DNA of 10,976 nucleotides. Origin: JAFAHD01 sp035654355 (GTDB lineage: Bacteria; Vulcanimicrobiota; Vulcanimicrobiia; Eremiobacterales; Eremiobacteraceae). Numbering within the stretch: position 1 is the stretch's first letter; each line of letters starts with the position of its first letter. The stretch lies in the NCBI GenBank assembly GCA_035654355.1, contig DASRXC010000154.1, positions 1 through 10,976 on the forward strand, read 5' to 3'. The translations under genes were made by a program, and so were the position numbers. The notes below the pieces were generated by a model that was not told the origin of the DNA, ran no database searches, and worked only from the letters and a program-made list of their open reading frames with translations. Shown in pieces: positions 1 through 7,449 of this stretch.

Positions 1-1644
1 CGACTCCGCATGGCGCAAAGCTTCCGCGCTTTCCGCGTCGCCCGCTAGCATCCGCGCAATCTCGCCGCGGACGTCGTCTTTGCTCGTCAGTAAGCATGCT
101 CGGATGATGGACCTGCCGGCCTTGGTCGACTTCTCCATGACCACGTGTGTCTGCGCGAACGTCGCGATCTGCGCGAGATGCGTCACGCACAGCACCTGCG
201 TGCGCTCGCCGAGTTCTGCGATGCGTTCGCCGACTGCAATCGCAGCGGCTCCACCAACGCCCGCGTCGATCTCGTCGAGTACGACGATCGCGTGCGGATC
301 GGTCTTCGCGAACGCCATCTTCAACGCGAGGAGCAAGCGGGCCAACTCGCCACCCGAAGCAGATCGAGCGATCGGTCGCTGCGGCTCCTTTGGGTTAAGG
401 GCAGCCGTGAACTCAACGCGGTCGGCGCCAAGCGCAGTCGTCTCAGTCGGCTCCAGGACGCAGGTGAACGATGCGCCGCGCAGCGCCAGCCGCTGCAGTT
501 CTGACTCAACTTTTGTTGCAAGCTTGATTGCGGCGGCTTTGCGTAGGCCCGTCAGTTCCGTGGCCGCACGCTTCAACTCGGCGCCGAGCTCGCCGCCGCG
601 CCGTTCCAGCGCTAGGATCTCTTGCTCGCGATTCTCGAGCTTGTTCGTTTGCGCTTCGAAGCGCCGTTGCGCTTCCAGTGCCTCTTCTAAGCCCGGACCA
701 TATTTGCGCAGAATCCGTTCGAGCAGCGCAAGGCGATTTTCCACTTCATCCTGCTGGCTCGGATCGAATGCGCCCTCTTCGCGCAGCGCTGCCAACGAGA
801 AACTGAGGTCCTGTGCCGCGCTTTGCAACCCTTTCGCCTGCTCGGAGAAGTCACGCAGCGACGATGCAAACGACGAAACACCGCCGAGCGAAGACGCGGC
901 GCGCCCGAGCTGCGTCGTGGCGCCCCGATCGGCGTCGTCAATCGCATCGATCGCGGCCTCAACCGCCTGCGCGATCTTCGCGGCATGCGCCAACATTGCG
1001 CGCCGCTCTCGCAACCGCTCGATCTCTCCGGGCTCGAGCCTCGCATCACGAATTTCGGCAGCAGCGAAGCGCGCATCTTCGAGCACGCGTAGCGACTGGT
1101 CGCCACTCGTGCGAAGCTGGTCGAGCTCTCGCTCCACGCGGCGCACCTCTACGACGAGGCCTGCGACTTCAGCGCGTTTCGCCAAAGCCGCACCGCCGGC
1201 GTACGCGTCCAGCATCTCAAGGTGCGCCGATGGTTGTAGAAGCTTTTGGTGCTCGTGCTGCCCGACGACGTCGAGCATGATATCAGCCAGCTCACGCAGC
1301 TGACCGGCGGTCACCGGTTTGCCGTTGACTCGCGCTGATGAGCGGCCGGCACTTGTGTAGTCGCGACTGAGGACGAGCGCATCATCGTCGGTTTCGAGCG
1401 CGTTCTCGCGCAGCCACTGGCGCGCACGGTCGTCGGGCTGCACGTCGGCGAACACTGCGGCTTTGTCGGCCCCTGAACGTACGATATCCGGCCCCGCGCG
1501 ATCGCCGAACACAAATCCCAGCGCGTCGATCACCATCGATTTGCCGCCGCCGGTCTCGCCGGTGAATGCGTTCAGACCAGGGCCAAGCTCGACCGACGTA
1601 CGGTCGATCAGGCCGAACCCTTCAACGGTCAGCGTGCGCAGCAC
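1..1644 (-). CDS. recN: DNA repair protein RecN (3' end cut by window)
   Basis: RecN is an SMC-like ATPase of double-strand-break repair that works with RecA. I translated 548 residues. The GTG start at 1644 gives VLRTLTVEGFGLID, the usual RecN N-terminus. The Walker A is GETGGGKS (residues 29-36; the family usually has GETGAGKS). It is followed by the GQHEHQKLL Q-loop region and a long central coiled-coil-like part rich in Glu, Arg, Ala and Leu. The ABC signature SGGELAR is at 430-436 and the Walker B IVVLDEIDAGVGG at 453-465. The frame is still open at base 1. RecN is about 550-570 residues in the family, so only a short C-terminal tail is missing. It starts one base after the nadK stop, with no clear Shine-Dalgarno, so translation is probably coupled. 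It is the last visible gene of the operon. RecN after tlyA/nadK is a widespread arrangement. Confidence 0.96.
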   Translation of the reverse strand, partial: MLRTLTVEGFGLIDRTSVELGPGLNAFTGETGGGKSMVIDALGFVFGDRAGPDIVRSGADKAAVFADVQPDDRARQWLRENALETDDDALVLSRDYTSAGRSSARVNGKPVTAGQLRELADIMLDVVGQHEHQKLLQPSAHLEMLDAYAGGAALAKRAEVAGLVVEVRRVERELDQLRTSGDQSLRVLEDARFAAAEIRDARLEPGEIERLRERRAMLAHAAKIAQAVEAAIDAIDDADRGATTQLGRAASSLGGVSSFASSLRDFSEQAKGLQSAAQDLSFSLAALREEGAFDPSQQDEVENRLALLERILRKYGPGLEEALEAQRRFEAQTNKLENREQEILALERRGGELGAELKRAATELTGLRKAAAIKLATKVESELQRLALRGASFTCVLEPTETTALGADRVEFTAALNPKEPQRPIARSASGGELARLLLALKMAFAKTDPHAIVVLDEIDAGVGGAAAIAVGERIAELGERTQVLCVTHLAQIATFAQTHVVMEKSTKAGRSIIRACLLTSKDDVRGEIARMLAGDAESAEALRHAES

Positions 1645-1645
1645 G

Positions 1646-2524
1646 TCACTCGAGAGTGCGTTTGATGGACGCGCCCCAGTGCAGCTTGCGCTCGAGCATC
1701 GTGAAGAAATGCCGCTTGTCGAGGCGCACGAACTTCACCGGCCGCTCCGCACGGGCGATCTCGATCACCGAGCCGGGCGACACGTCGGTCTCGAGTTTTC
1801 CGTCGACATAGACGTGCGCGCCGCGTTCGTCTTTCGGCACCGCGATCTGGATCGTCTCGGAGGCGCTCACGACCAGCGGTCGCGAGAACAGCGTGTGCGG
1901 ATTGATCGGCGCGATGCCAAATGCGTCCAGACCGGGTGCCATGATCGGTCCGCCTGCTGACAGGAAATACGCCGTCGAGCCGGTCGGGCTCGCGACAACG
2001 ATTCCATCGGCGGGAATATCGGCGACTTGCTGTCCACTGATGGAGATCGCTAGCGTCATGAGATTGCCATGATGGCTGCGGTCGAGAAAGATGTCGTTGA
2101 GTGCAAAGAAGTGTCGATTTGACCCGAGCAATCGCGCCTGGAGCGCGGTGCGGTCTTCGGTCTGAAAGCCTTCGCGGATTAGTCGTTGGAGGACTCGCTC
2201 GAAGTCTTTGCGCTCGACCTGAGTCAAAAAGCCCATGCGCCCGAAGTCGACGCCGATGACTGGCACGTCGCCTGCGACATGCGCGGCGCGCAGCAGCGTG
2301 CCATCGCCGCCAAGCGTGATGAGTAGATCCGCAGATCCCGGGTATGACGCAGTAACCGCGCCTTCAACTTGCAGCGTTGAGGCTTGTGCCGGCGGCAGAT
2401 GAAGCGAGACGCCGAGCTCGGACGCCATGCGGGCCACGGCCTTGGCCGCTGCGGCTGTCTCCGGGCGCTCGGTGTCCACGTAGAGCGCGATGCTCTTGAC
2501 CGCGACGCGTTCGCCGGCTTTCAT
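1646..2524 (-). CDS. nadK: NAD kinase
   Basis: NAD kinase phosphorylates NAD at the adenosine 2'-hydroxyl to make NADP in the cytosol. The protein is 292 residues, normal for the family. It shows the GGDGT motif (72-76, after LLITL) and ND at 143-144, the equivalent of the conserved Asn-Glu/Asp. The glycine-rich block DGIVVASPTGSTAY is at 173-186, followed by SAGGP. A C-terminal beta-rich part contains HVYVDGK. The ATG at 2524 overlaps the tlyA stop as ATGA (4 nt), which suggests translational coupling; the few residues before SIALYVD contain no alternative start codon. recN follows after one base. NADPH is used by folate reduction and by fatty-acid synthesis, which other genes of this operon feed, but that link is inference. 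The identification is secure. Confidence 0.97.
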   Translation of the reverse strand: MKAGERVAVKSIALYVDTERPETAAAAKAVARMASELGVSLHLPPAQASTLQVEGAVTASYPGSADLLITLGGDGTLLRAAHVAGDVPVIGVDFGRMGFLTQVERKDFERVLQRLIREGFQTEDRTALQARLLGSNRHFFALNDIFLDRSHHGNLMTLAISISGQQVADIPADGIVVASPTGSTAYFLSAGGPIMAPGLDAFGIAPINPHTLFSRPLVVSASETIQIAVPKDERGAHVYVDGKLETDVSPGSVIEIARAERPVKFVRLDKRHFFTMLERKLHWGASIKRTLE

Positions 2525-3342
2525 TTATCGAGCGTTTCGTGGGCGTTGCGGACAACCCCCGCCACGTCGAGCGGCGGCGAGGATGCGGCGGATGGCGAGC
2601 GCTCAATCGCATCGGCGACATGCTGCATGCCGAGCAAGAATTCGATGTTCCCCGCCGGTCCGAGCAACGGCGAAAACGTGAGCGCTGTAGAGATCAAGCC
2701 TTCACGCGCACACCCTACGATCACGGTCTCAATCGACCGCGCGTGCAGGGCGGCATCGCGCACAACGCCTCCCCGACCGACGCTGGCACGGCCTGCTTCG
2801 AATTGCGGCTTGATCAGCGCGATGCAGCGTGCATCGGACTCGAGCATCGAAGCCAGCGGCCTCGCGACTTTCGTCAACGAGATGAATGAAACGTCAATCG
2901 TGGCGAACTCAAACGGCCCTCCCAATTCTTCGCCGCCGGCATGCCGGAAGTTGGTGCGCTCGAACAGACGCACGCGTGGGTCGTTTCGCAACTGCCAAGC
3001 GATCTGGCCGTAGCCGACATCGACTGCGGTGACGGAACTCGCTCCGCGCTGTAGGAGGCAGTCGGTGAAGCCGCCGGTCGACGCTCCGACGTCAAGGCAG
3101 CGCAGGCCAGCCGGCGACCAGCCAAACTGATCGAGCGCGCGAGCAAGTTTGACGCCACCGCGGCTGACGTATGCGAGCCCCTGCTCAACAGTGGGCGACA
3201 CGTCGGTAGGGATGAGCTGGCCCGCTTTAAGCATACGTGTGCTGCCCACAGACACGCGGCCTTCGAGAATGAGCGCCTGAGCGCGCGTCCGCGAAAGCCC
3301 ATACGCCTCCGCGACGGCGACGTCAAGCCGGCGCCGTCTCAC
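2521..3342 (-). CDS. tlyA: TlyA family rRNA 2'-O-methyltransferase
   Basis: 273 residues. An N-terminal S4 RNA-binding domain (about 1-60: RRRRLDVAVAEAYGLSRTRA, then LILEGRV) is followed by an FtsJ/RrmJ-like Rossmann methyltransferase. The SAM loop is DVGASTGGFTD (84-94). By eye the catalytic K-D-K-E tetrad is K65 (SRGGVKL), D150 (ATIDVSFISL), K178 (LIKPQFEAG) and E234 (GNIEFLL). ERTNFRH (128-134) is also family-typical. Characterised mycobacterial TlyA methylates 16S and 23S rRNA cytidines and affects capreomycin sensitivity; other members are annotated as hemolysins. Whether this protein modifies both subunits cannot be told from sequence. The GTG start at 3342 overlaps the xseB stop as GTGA (4 nt) and no Shine-Dalgarno is visible. 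In B. subtilis the homologue yqxC sits in the same cluster upstream of recN. Confidence 0.95.
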   Translation of the reverse strand: MRRRRLDVAVAEAYGLSRTRAQALILEGRVSVGSTRMLKAGQLIPTDVSPTVEQGLAYVSRGGVKLARALDQFGWSPAGLRCLDVGASTGGFTDCLLQRGASSVTAVDVGYGQIAWQLRNDPRVRLFERTNFRHAGGEELGGPFEFATIDVSFISLTKVARPLASMLESDARCIALIKPQFEAGRASVGRGGVVRDAALHARSIETVIVGCAREGLISTALTFSPLLGPAGNIEFLLGMQHVADAIERSPSAASSPPLDVAGVVRNAHETLDK

Positions 3343-3578
3343 GGAGAGGGCGTGTCGCCCTGCAGCGCCTCTTTCACTTCGATCTCGGCTTCCGTCAAGA
3401 GGCCGCGGCAGCGCTTGACCAGCACATTTCCTTCCTTATATAAGGAAAGCGCGCGTGCGAGCGGCAGGTTGCCGTCGTCGAGCTCGGCGACGATCGCCTC
3501 TAGCCGTGCGAGCGCCTCTTCGAAGCTCGGGCCCTCTTCGTCCGCCTTACGCCTCTTCTTCGACGGCTGATCGGCCAT
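3339..3578 (-). CDS. xseB: Exodeoxyribonuclease VII small subunit
   Basis: 79 residues. XseB is the small helical subunit that binds several copies to one XseA to form exonuclease VII, which degrades single-stranded DNA to oligonucleotides. A basic/acidic N-terminal tail (MADQPSKKRRKADEEG) is followed by the family core FEEALARLEAIVAELDDG, then ALSLYKEGNVLVKRC and a helical tail. The frame is open upstream to 3731, but only the ATG at 3578 gives a normal XseB. It is preceded by the best Shine-Dalgarno in the window (AAGGAG, 7 nt upstream). The gene begins inside the 3' end of xseA (32-nt overlap) and ends in a 4-nt overlap with tlyA. An independent strong ribosome site fits a need for more XseB than XseA. 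Confidence 0.95.
   Translation of the reverse strand: MADQPSKKRRKADEEGPSFEEALARLEAIVAELDDGNLPLARALSLYKEGNVLVKRCRGLLTEAEIEVKEALQGDTPSP
3432..3447. repeat. 16-bp perfect palindrome in xseB
   Basis: TTCCTTATATAAGGAA equals its own reverse complement over 16 bases, centred between 3439 and 3440. It is a conspicuous AT-rich spot in a GC-rich window. It encodes part of the conserved XseB motif LSLYKEG, so protein constraint may be the whole explanation. No function is assigned. Confidence 0.7.
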
Positions 3579-4824
3579 CCGAAATCTCCTTGGCCACAAC
3601 GGGCCGGCGTGCGGCGACGTCCGCGGCGATCGCGCCAGCTTTGAGCGCGATGTCGAGTTTCTGACCCACCTTGGTGCGCTGGGCGTTGGTGACGACATGG
3701 CCGCCCTCGTCGAACACAATGGCATATCCACGCGCCAGGGTCTGCAGTGGCCCGAGCGCGCGTAGGCCGGCCATCACGGTGGCCAAACGTCCACGGCGTT
3801 CCTCTTGCGAACGGGCAAACGTTTGGCGCAACAGCTTCTGCGCCTCGCGCGTGCGCCGTCGCAGCTCTTCTAAGCGCCGGCGCGGCTCGTTGCGCCGAAG
3901 GCCTGCAGTAAGATCGTCTAATTGCTGTGCTGCCGCGCTTTGTGTCGCGCGGATCGAGCGCGTCAGCCGCCTGGACAGATCTGCGACGTGTTCAAGCAGT
4001 TTCTCGCGCTCGACGGCGACGAGCACCGCGGCGGCGGTCGGAGTCGCGACCCTGCGGTCGGCGACGAGATCCGCGATTGTGACGTCGCCTTCGTGGCCGA
4101 CCGCGCTGATCACAGGCCGAGCGCTCGCGACGATCGACCGTGCGACGACCTCGGTGTTGAACGCCCACAGGTCCTCGAGCGATCCACCGCCGCGCGCGAC
4201 GACCACTGCGTCGACTGCGAGCCGTCCGGCGCGCCGGATCGCGGCGGCGAGCGCCGGCGCGGCGGCCTCGCCCTGCACAGGAGCGTGAACGACGAAGATC
4301 CGCACGTGGGCGTCACGGGCACGCGCGGTGATCAAGAAGTCGTGGAGCGCCATGCCTTCGCGGCTCGTGACGATCGCGATGTCTCGTATAAATGATGGAA
4401 TCGGACGCTTGCGTGCCTCGTCGAACAGGCCTTCAGCGGCCAGTTTGGTCTTGAGCATCTCAAACATCCGGAATAGGCGGCCCGCGCCGACCGGAATCGC
4501 ATCCAAGATGCTCAGCTGATACTCGCCACGCTTGGCGTACGGCCGCACGTCGGCAAGGACTTCGAGCGCCGCTCCTTCGCGCGCGATGTCCGCGATGTAC
4601 GCAGCCGCGTCGCTGGTCGCCCAGCAAATGCAGCGCACGAGCGCGAAGCGGTCTTTCAAATCAAAATATGTGTGCCCGCTCGCGGGTGAATGATGAACGC
4701 CCGAAACTTCTCCGGTCACGCGTACCGGCGTCGGAAATGCGTCGTGAAGCGCGCTCTCGACCGCGCGCGTGAACTGCGAGACGGTGAGCGCGGTCGGATC
4801 AGTGAGTAGGGGAAGGTTGCGCAC
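3547..4824 (-). CDS. xseA: Exodeoxyribonuclease VII large subunit
   Basis: 425 residues, a usual family length. XseA is the catalytic subunit of exonuclease VII and acts with XseB on single-stranded DNA in repair. An N-terminal OB-fold part (about 14-110; SQFTRAVESAL, RVTGEVSGV, then HTYFDLKD) is followed by the Exonuc_VII_L catalytic domain. That domain contains IAIVTSREGMALHD (149-162), VVHAPVQGE, RGGGSLEDLWAFNTE (211-225), SAVGHEGDVTIADLVADRR (240-258) and ATPTAAA. A helical coiled-coil section (about 270-350) comes next, and the closing motif LARGYAIV is at 363-370. The GTG at 4824 is the only start that keeps the OB-fold. It lies 26 nt inside the end of the upstream PBP gene, with no clear Shine-Dalgarno. 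The stop is a TAA at 3547-3549, inside xseB. Confidence 0.96.
   Translation of the reverse strand: MRNLPLLTDPTALTVSQFTRAVESALHDAFPTPVRVTGEVSGVHHSPASGHTYFDLKDRFALVRCICWATSDAAAYIADIAREGAALEVLADVRPYAKRGEYQLSILDAIPVGAGRLFRMFEMLKTKLAAEGLFDEARKRPIPSFIRDIAIVTSREGMALHDFLITARARDAHVRIFVVHAPVQGEAAAPALAAAIRRAGRLAVDAVVVARGGGSLEDLWAFNTEVVARSIVASARPVISAVGHEGDVTIADLVADRRVATPTAAAVLVAVEREKLLEHVADLSRRLTRSIRATQSAAAQQLDDLTAGLRRNEPRRRLEELRRRTREAQKLLRQTFARSQEERRGRLATVMAGLRALGPLQTLARGYAIVFDEGGHVVTNAQRTKVGQKLDIALKAGAIAADVAARRPVVAKEISDGRSAVEEEA
3586..3591 (-). promoter_or_regulatory. Shine-Dalgarno site of xseB
   Basis: AAGGAG on the minus strand, 7 nt before the ATG at 3578, lying inside the end of the xseA coding sequence. 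It fixes the xseB start and rules out the longer open frame. It is the only near-perfect Shine-Dalgarno found before any start codon in this window. Confidence 0.85.
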
Positions 4825-6946
4825 TGGTCGGGTCCGGCGCGGCGCCCTCGGCTTGCGCAGGCGGCGATGCCTGGTCCGGCTGCAAGCCTGGCTGTTGGTT
4901 GCTGATCACGGGCGCGACGGGTGAGGCGGGCGATGGCGACGCTTTTGGAATGTAACAGCTGGCGAGCGGCGCCGTTCCTGGCAAGAAGTATTCCATCGGC
5001 CCGTGGGAGTTCGCAGCTGCGCGATACTGGTCGCCGGCGCACATGTGAATCGCTTCGACGTCCGGCGGAATGACGAAGTCCTCGGGCTTGACGTTTGCGA
5101 GCGCAGCCTTCATGAAGTGCGACCACATGCGCGCCGGAATGTTGCCGCCGTACGACTCGATCATCGGCGTGTAATCGTCATTACCGACCCACGCCGCCGC
5201 GGAGAGCTGCGGTACGAATCCGACAAACCACGCATCGCGGAAGCTCGACGTGGTTCCAGTTTTGCCGGCTGCCGGGCGGCCGATGATCGCGTTCGGATAT
5301 CCGGTGCCCTCGGTGATGACGCCCTCCATCAGCGACGTCATGATGTACGCGCTGCCAGACGCCATCGCGACGCTGCGTTTTGGATAGCGGCTGTCGAGCA
5401 GGATGCCGCCGTACCGGTCGGTCACAAAGCGGATCGCGGTGGGCGGCGTGTACACACCGCCGGCTGCGATCGTCGAATATCCGGACACCATGTCGAGCGG
5501 CGAGACGCCCGCGGTGCCGAGCGCCAGTGACAGATCGGGCTCTAAGTCTTCAGTGATCCCCATCGCGTGCGCATATTGCACGACGTTGTCGATGCCGGTG
5601 TCGTACGCGAGCTTCACTGCGACGATGTTGCGCGACAGCGCGAACGCCTTGCGCAGCGTCATCGATCCGAGATAGCGATGATCGTCGTCCGACGGGCTGT
5701 AATTCGTGCCGTCACCCGCCGGATAGGACACCGGCGAATCGGAGTAGATCGAATTGACCGGCGTGCCGCGATCGACCGCGGTCGAGTACACAAAACCTTT
5801 GAATGATGAACCCGGTTGACGACGCGCCTGCCATGCACGATTGAATTGGTTCTTCTCCGAGAAGCCGATGCCGCCGACCATCGCGAGGATCTCACCGCTG
5901 CGCGGATCCTCGGCGACGAGCGCGCCCTCGTGCATGCCGTAGCCTTCTTTGCGCCCTTGTTCGACCAGCGACGTCACCGTGTTCTGCGCGATGGTCTCTA
6001 GTCTCGGATCGAGCGTTGTGTAGACGGTAAGGCCGCCGTGCAACATCTCGTCTGTGCCAAGGTTCTTCTCAAGTTGCGCGATCACGTACGTCGTGAAGTA
6101 CGGGTACTTATATGCTTCGACGCCCGGCGGTGCCACGGCAGCGTATCTGAGCGGCGTTTGCGCAGCGTCGTCCGCCTGGCTCTGCGTGATCTCACGCTGC
6201 GCAACCATACGCTCGAGCACGCGCCGCTGGCGTTCCTTTGCCGCGATGGGATCGACGTACGGCGAATAAACTGATGGCGCCGCGACGACGCCGGCGAGCA
6301 TCGCCGCTTGGGGCAGCGTCAGCTTCGATGCGTCTTCGCCGAAGTACGCTTCGCTCGCGGCCTGCACGCCGTACGCGCCCGCGCCGAAATAGATCAAGTT
6401 GAGATAGCGCTCAAGGATCTCGTCCTTGGTATAGTAGCGCTCGAGCTCGATGGCGAGCAGCGCTTCTTGCACTTTGCGCGCGATCGTGCGATTGCGATTG
6501 AGGAACAGCGTGCGCGCCAGCTGCTGCGTAATCGTGCTGGCGCCTTGGATCTGCTCGTGCCGGAAGTCGGCCAGCGCCGCGCGGATGATGCCGCGTGCGT
6601 CGACGCCGCGATGCTCGTAAAAGCGCTCGTCTTCGCTCGCGACGATCGCCTGCTTCATCACTTCGGAGATGCCGGTGATCGGCACATACACGCGGTTCTT
6701 ATCGTATAGTCGCGCGAGCAGCGTGCCGTCGCGCGCGATGATGCGGGTCGTCGTCGTGCCGGAGTCCGCTTCGGAGAGGCGGTCGACGTCGGGCAAGTTC
6801 TGGCCGAACGCCGACTCGATCGCGATCGCTCCGGCGATGATGGCCGCGAGGACGAACAGCGAGATCGCGATGACGACGAGCGCAACCGCGCGCACGATGC
6901 GCATCGTGCGCGCGCGCCGCATTGCGCGCAGAATCCATGGATTCAT
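4799..6946 (-). CDS. Class A penicillin-binding protein (PBP1A-type)
   Basis: 715 residues. A bifunctional peptidoglycan synthase at the outer face of the cytoplasmic membrane. A basic N-terminus leads into one transmembrane helix (about 18-43). The GT51 glycosyltransferase domain carries SEDERFYEHRG (104-114, likely catalytic Glu 105), GASTITQQLARTLFLN (135-150), RKVQEALLAIELE and GAGAYGVQAASEAYFG. The transpeptidase domain carries all three active-site motifs: SSFK (Ser 380, Lys 383), SRN (438-440) and KTGT (562-565). The C-terminal extension holds two cysteines (636 and 664) around a GTAP turn, then a Pro/Ala/Ser-rich tail from about 669 to the end, probably an extracytoplasmic linker. The ATG at 6946 overlaps the nusB stop as ATGA. 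The stop lies 26 nt inside xseA. In B. subtilis folD occupies this slot between nusB and xseA. It could be called pbpA, ponA or mrcA; the symbol is left open. Confidence 0.95.
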   Translation of the reverse strand: MNPWILRAMRRARTMRIVRAVALVVIAISLFVLAAIIAGAIAIESAFGQNLPDVDRLSEADSGTTTTRIIARDGTLLARLYDKNRVYVPITGISEVMKQAIVASEDERFYEHRGVDARGIIRAALADFRHEQIQGASTITQQLARTLFLNRNRTIARKVQEALLAIELERYYTKDEILERYLNLIYFGAGAYGVQAASEAYFGEDASKLTLPQAAMLAGVVAAPSVYSPYVDPIAAKERQRRVLERMVAQREITQSQADDAAQTPLRYAAVAPPGVEAYKYPYFTTYVIAQLEKNLGTDEMLHGGLTVYTTLDPRLETIAQNTVTSLVEQGRKEGYGMHEGALVAEDPRSGEILAMVGGIGFSEKNQFNRAWQARRQPGSSFKGFVYSTAVDRGTPVNSIYSDSPVSYPAGDGTNYSPSDDDHRYLGSMTLRKAFALSRNIVAVKLAYDTGIDNVVQYAHAMGITEDLEPDLSLALGTAGVSPLDMVSGYSTIAAGGVYTPPTAIRFVTDRYGGILLDSRYPKRSVAMASGSAYIMTSLMEGVITEGTGYPNAIIGRPAAGKTGTTSSFRDAWFVGFVPQLSAAAWVGNDDYTPMIESYGGNIPARMWSHFMKAALANVKPEDFVIPPDVEAIHMCAGDQYRAAANSHGPMEYFLPGTAPLASCYIPKASPSPASPVAPVISNQQPGLQPDQASPPAQAEGAAPDPTSAQPSPTH

Positions 6947-7443
6947 ACGCTTAGGCCCGACGGCGGCGTATGCGCGAGCGCATCGAGCACACCGTTAACG
7001 AATTCGCCGCTGCGCTCAGTCGATAGTCTGCGCGCGAGCTCGACCGCGTGGTTGATGACTTCACGCGTCTCTAACGCTGGCCGGTAGCGTAGCTCCCATG
7101 CGGCGAGGTCGAGCACCAAACGGTCCACCCCCGACAAACGCTCGAGCGTCCAGCGCTTGAGCAGTGGCGCGTATTGCCCCTCGAGCTCCTCCTTATGGGC
7201 GAGCGTGCCGCGCACAAGTTCCTCCACGAGCACCCAATCTGTCGCGCGGGGGGCATCGGCTCTGCTGTCCATAGCGGGCATCACCGGCTCGTATGCATCT
7301 TCGTCGGCGGCTTCGTCGCCGCGGCCGAACACGCCGACCCCATCACGCGCTTGGCGCAATACCTCATCGAGCGGCGCTTTCCCGATGTCGACTGCGTAGA
7401 GCACTTCGAGCGCGATGCGATGCTCTCGACGTTCTTTGGCCAT
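6943..7443 (-). CDS. nusB: Transcription antitermination factor NusB
   Basis: 166 residues. NusB binds boxA RNA with NusE (S10) to promote antitermination, mainly in rRNA operons. The N-terminus EHRIALEVLYAVDIG matches the first helix of the family. The C-terminal half is well conserved: LERLSGVDRLVLDLAAWELRY, then EVINHAVELARRLSTERSGEFVNGVLDAL split across the last helices. Family members are about 130-150 residues. The extra length is an acidic, flexible-looking insert at about 34-68 (GVFGRGDEAADEDAYEP and following) between the first and second helical parts. The usual Glu of INEAVE is His here. The ATG at 7443 is 6 nt after the accC stop, the largest gap in the window. The stop overlaps the PBP start by 4 nt. 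The accC-nusB-xseA neighbourhood supports the call. Confidence 0.94.
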   Translation of the reverse strand: MAKERREHRIALEVLYAVDIGKAPLDEVLRQARDGVGVFGRGDEAADEDAYEPVMPAMDSRADAPRATDWVLVEELVRGTLAHKEELEGQYAPLLKRWTLERLSGVDRLVLDLAAWELRYRPALETREVINHAVELARRLSTERSGEFVNGVLDALAHTPPSGLSV

Positions 7444-7449
7444 CGCTGG

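Noticed and set aside
80..1303. 407-codon open frame on the plus strand opposite recN
   Set aside because: Ser/Arg/Ala-rich low-complexity translation typical of a GC-rich antisense frame; the other strand encodes RecN with all motifs.
3430..3460. Possible internal promoter at the TATATAA stretch in xseB
   Set aside because: A -10-like TATAAT relative is present by chance in the palindrome but no -35-like element lies at the right distance on the minus strand.
3339..3731. Longer version of xseB starting at 3731
   Set aside because: The extra 51 residues are an out-of-frame reading of xseA with no family similarity; the ATG at 3578 has a strong Shine-Dalgarno and gives a normal XseB.
7444..7449. 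Regulatory space between accC and nusB
   Set aside because: Only 6 nt, too short for a terminator or promoter, and no Shine-Dalgarno is visible in or before it.
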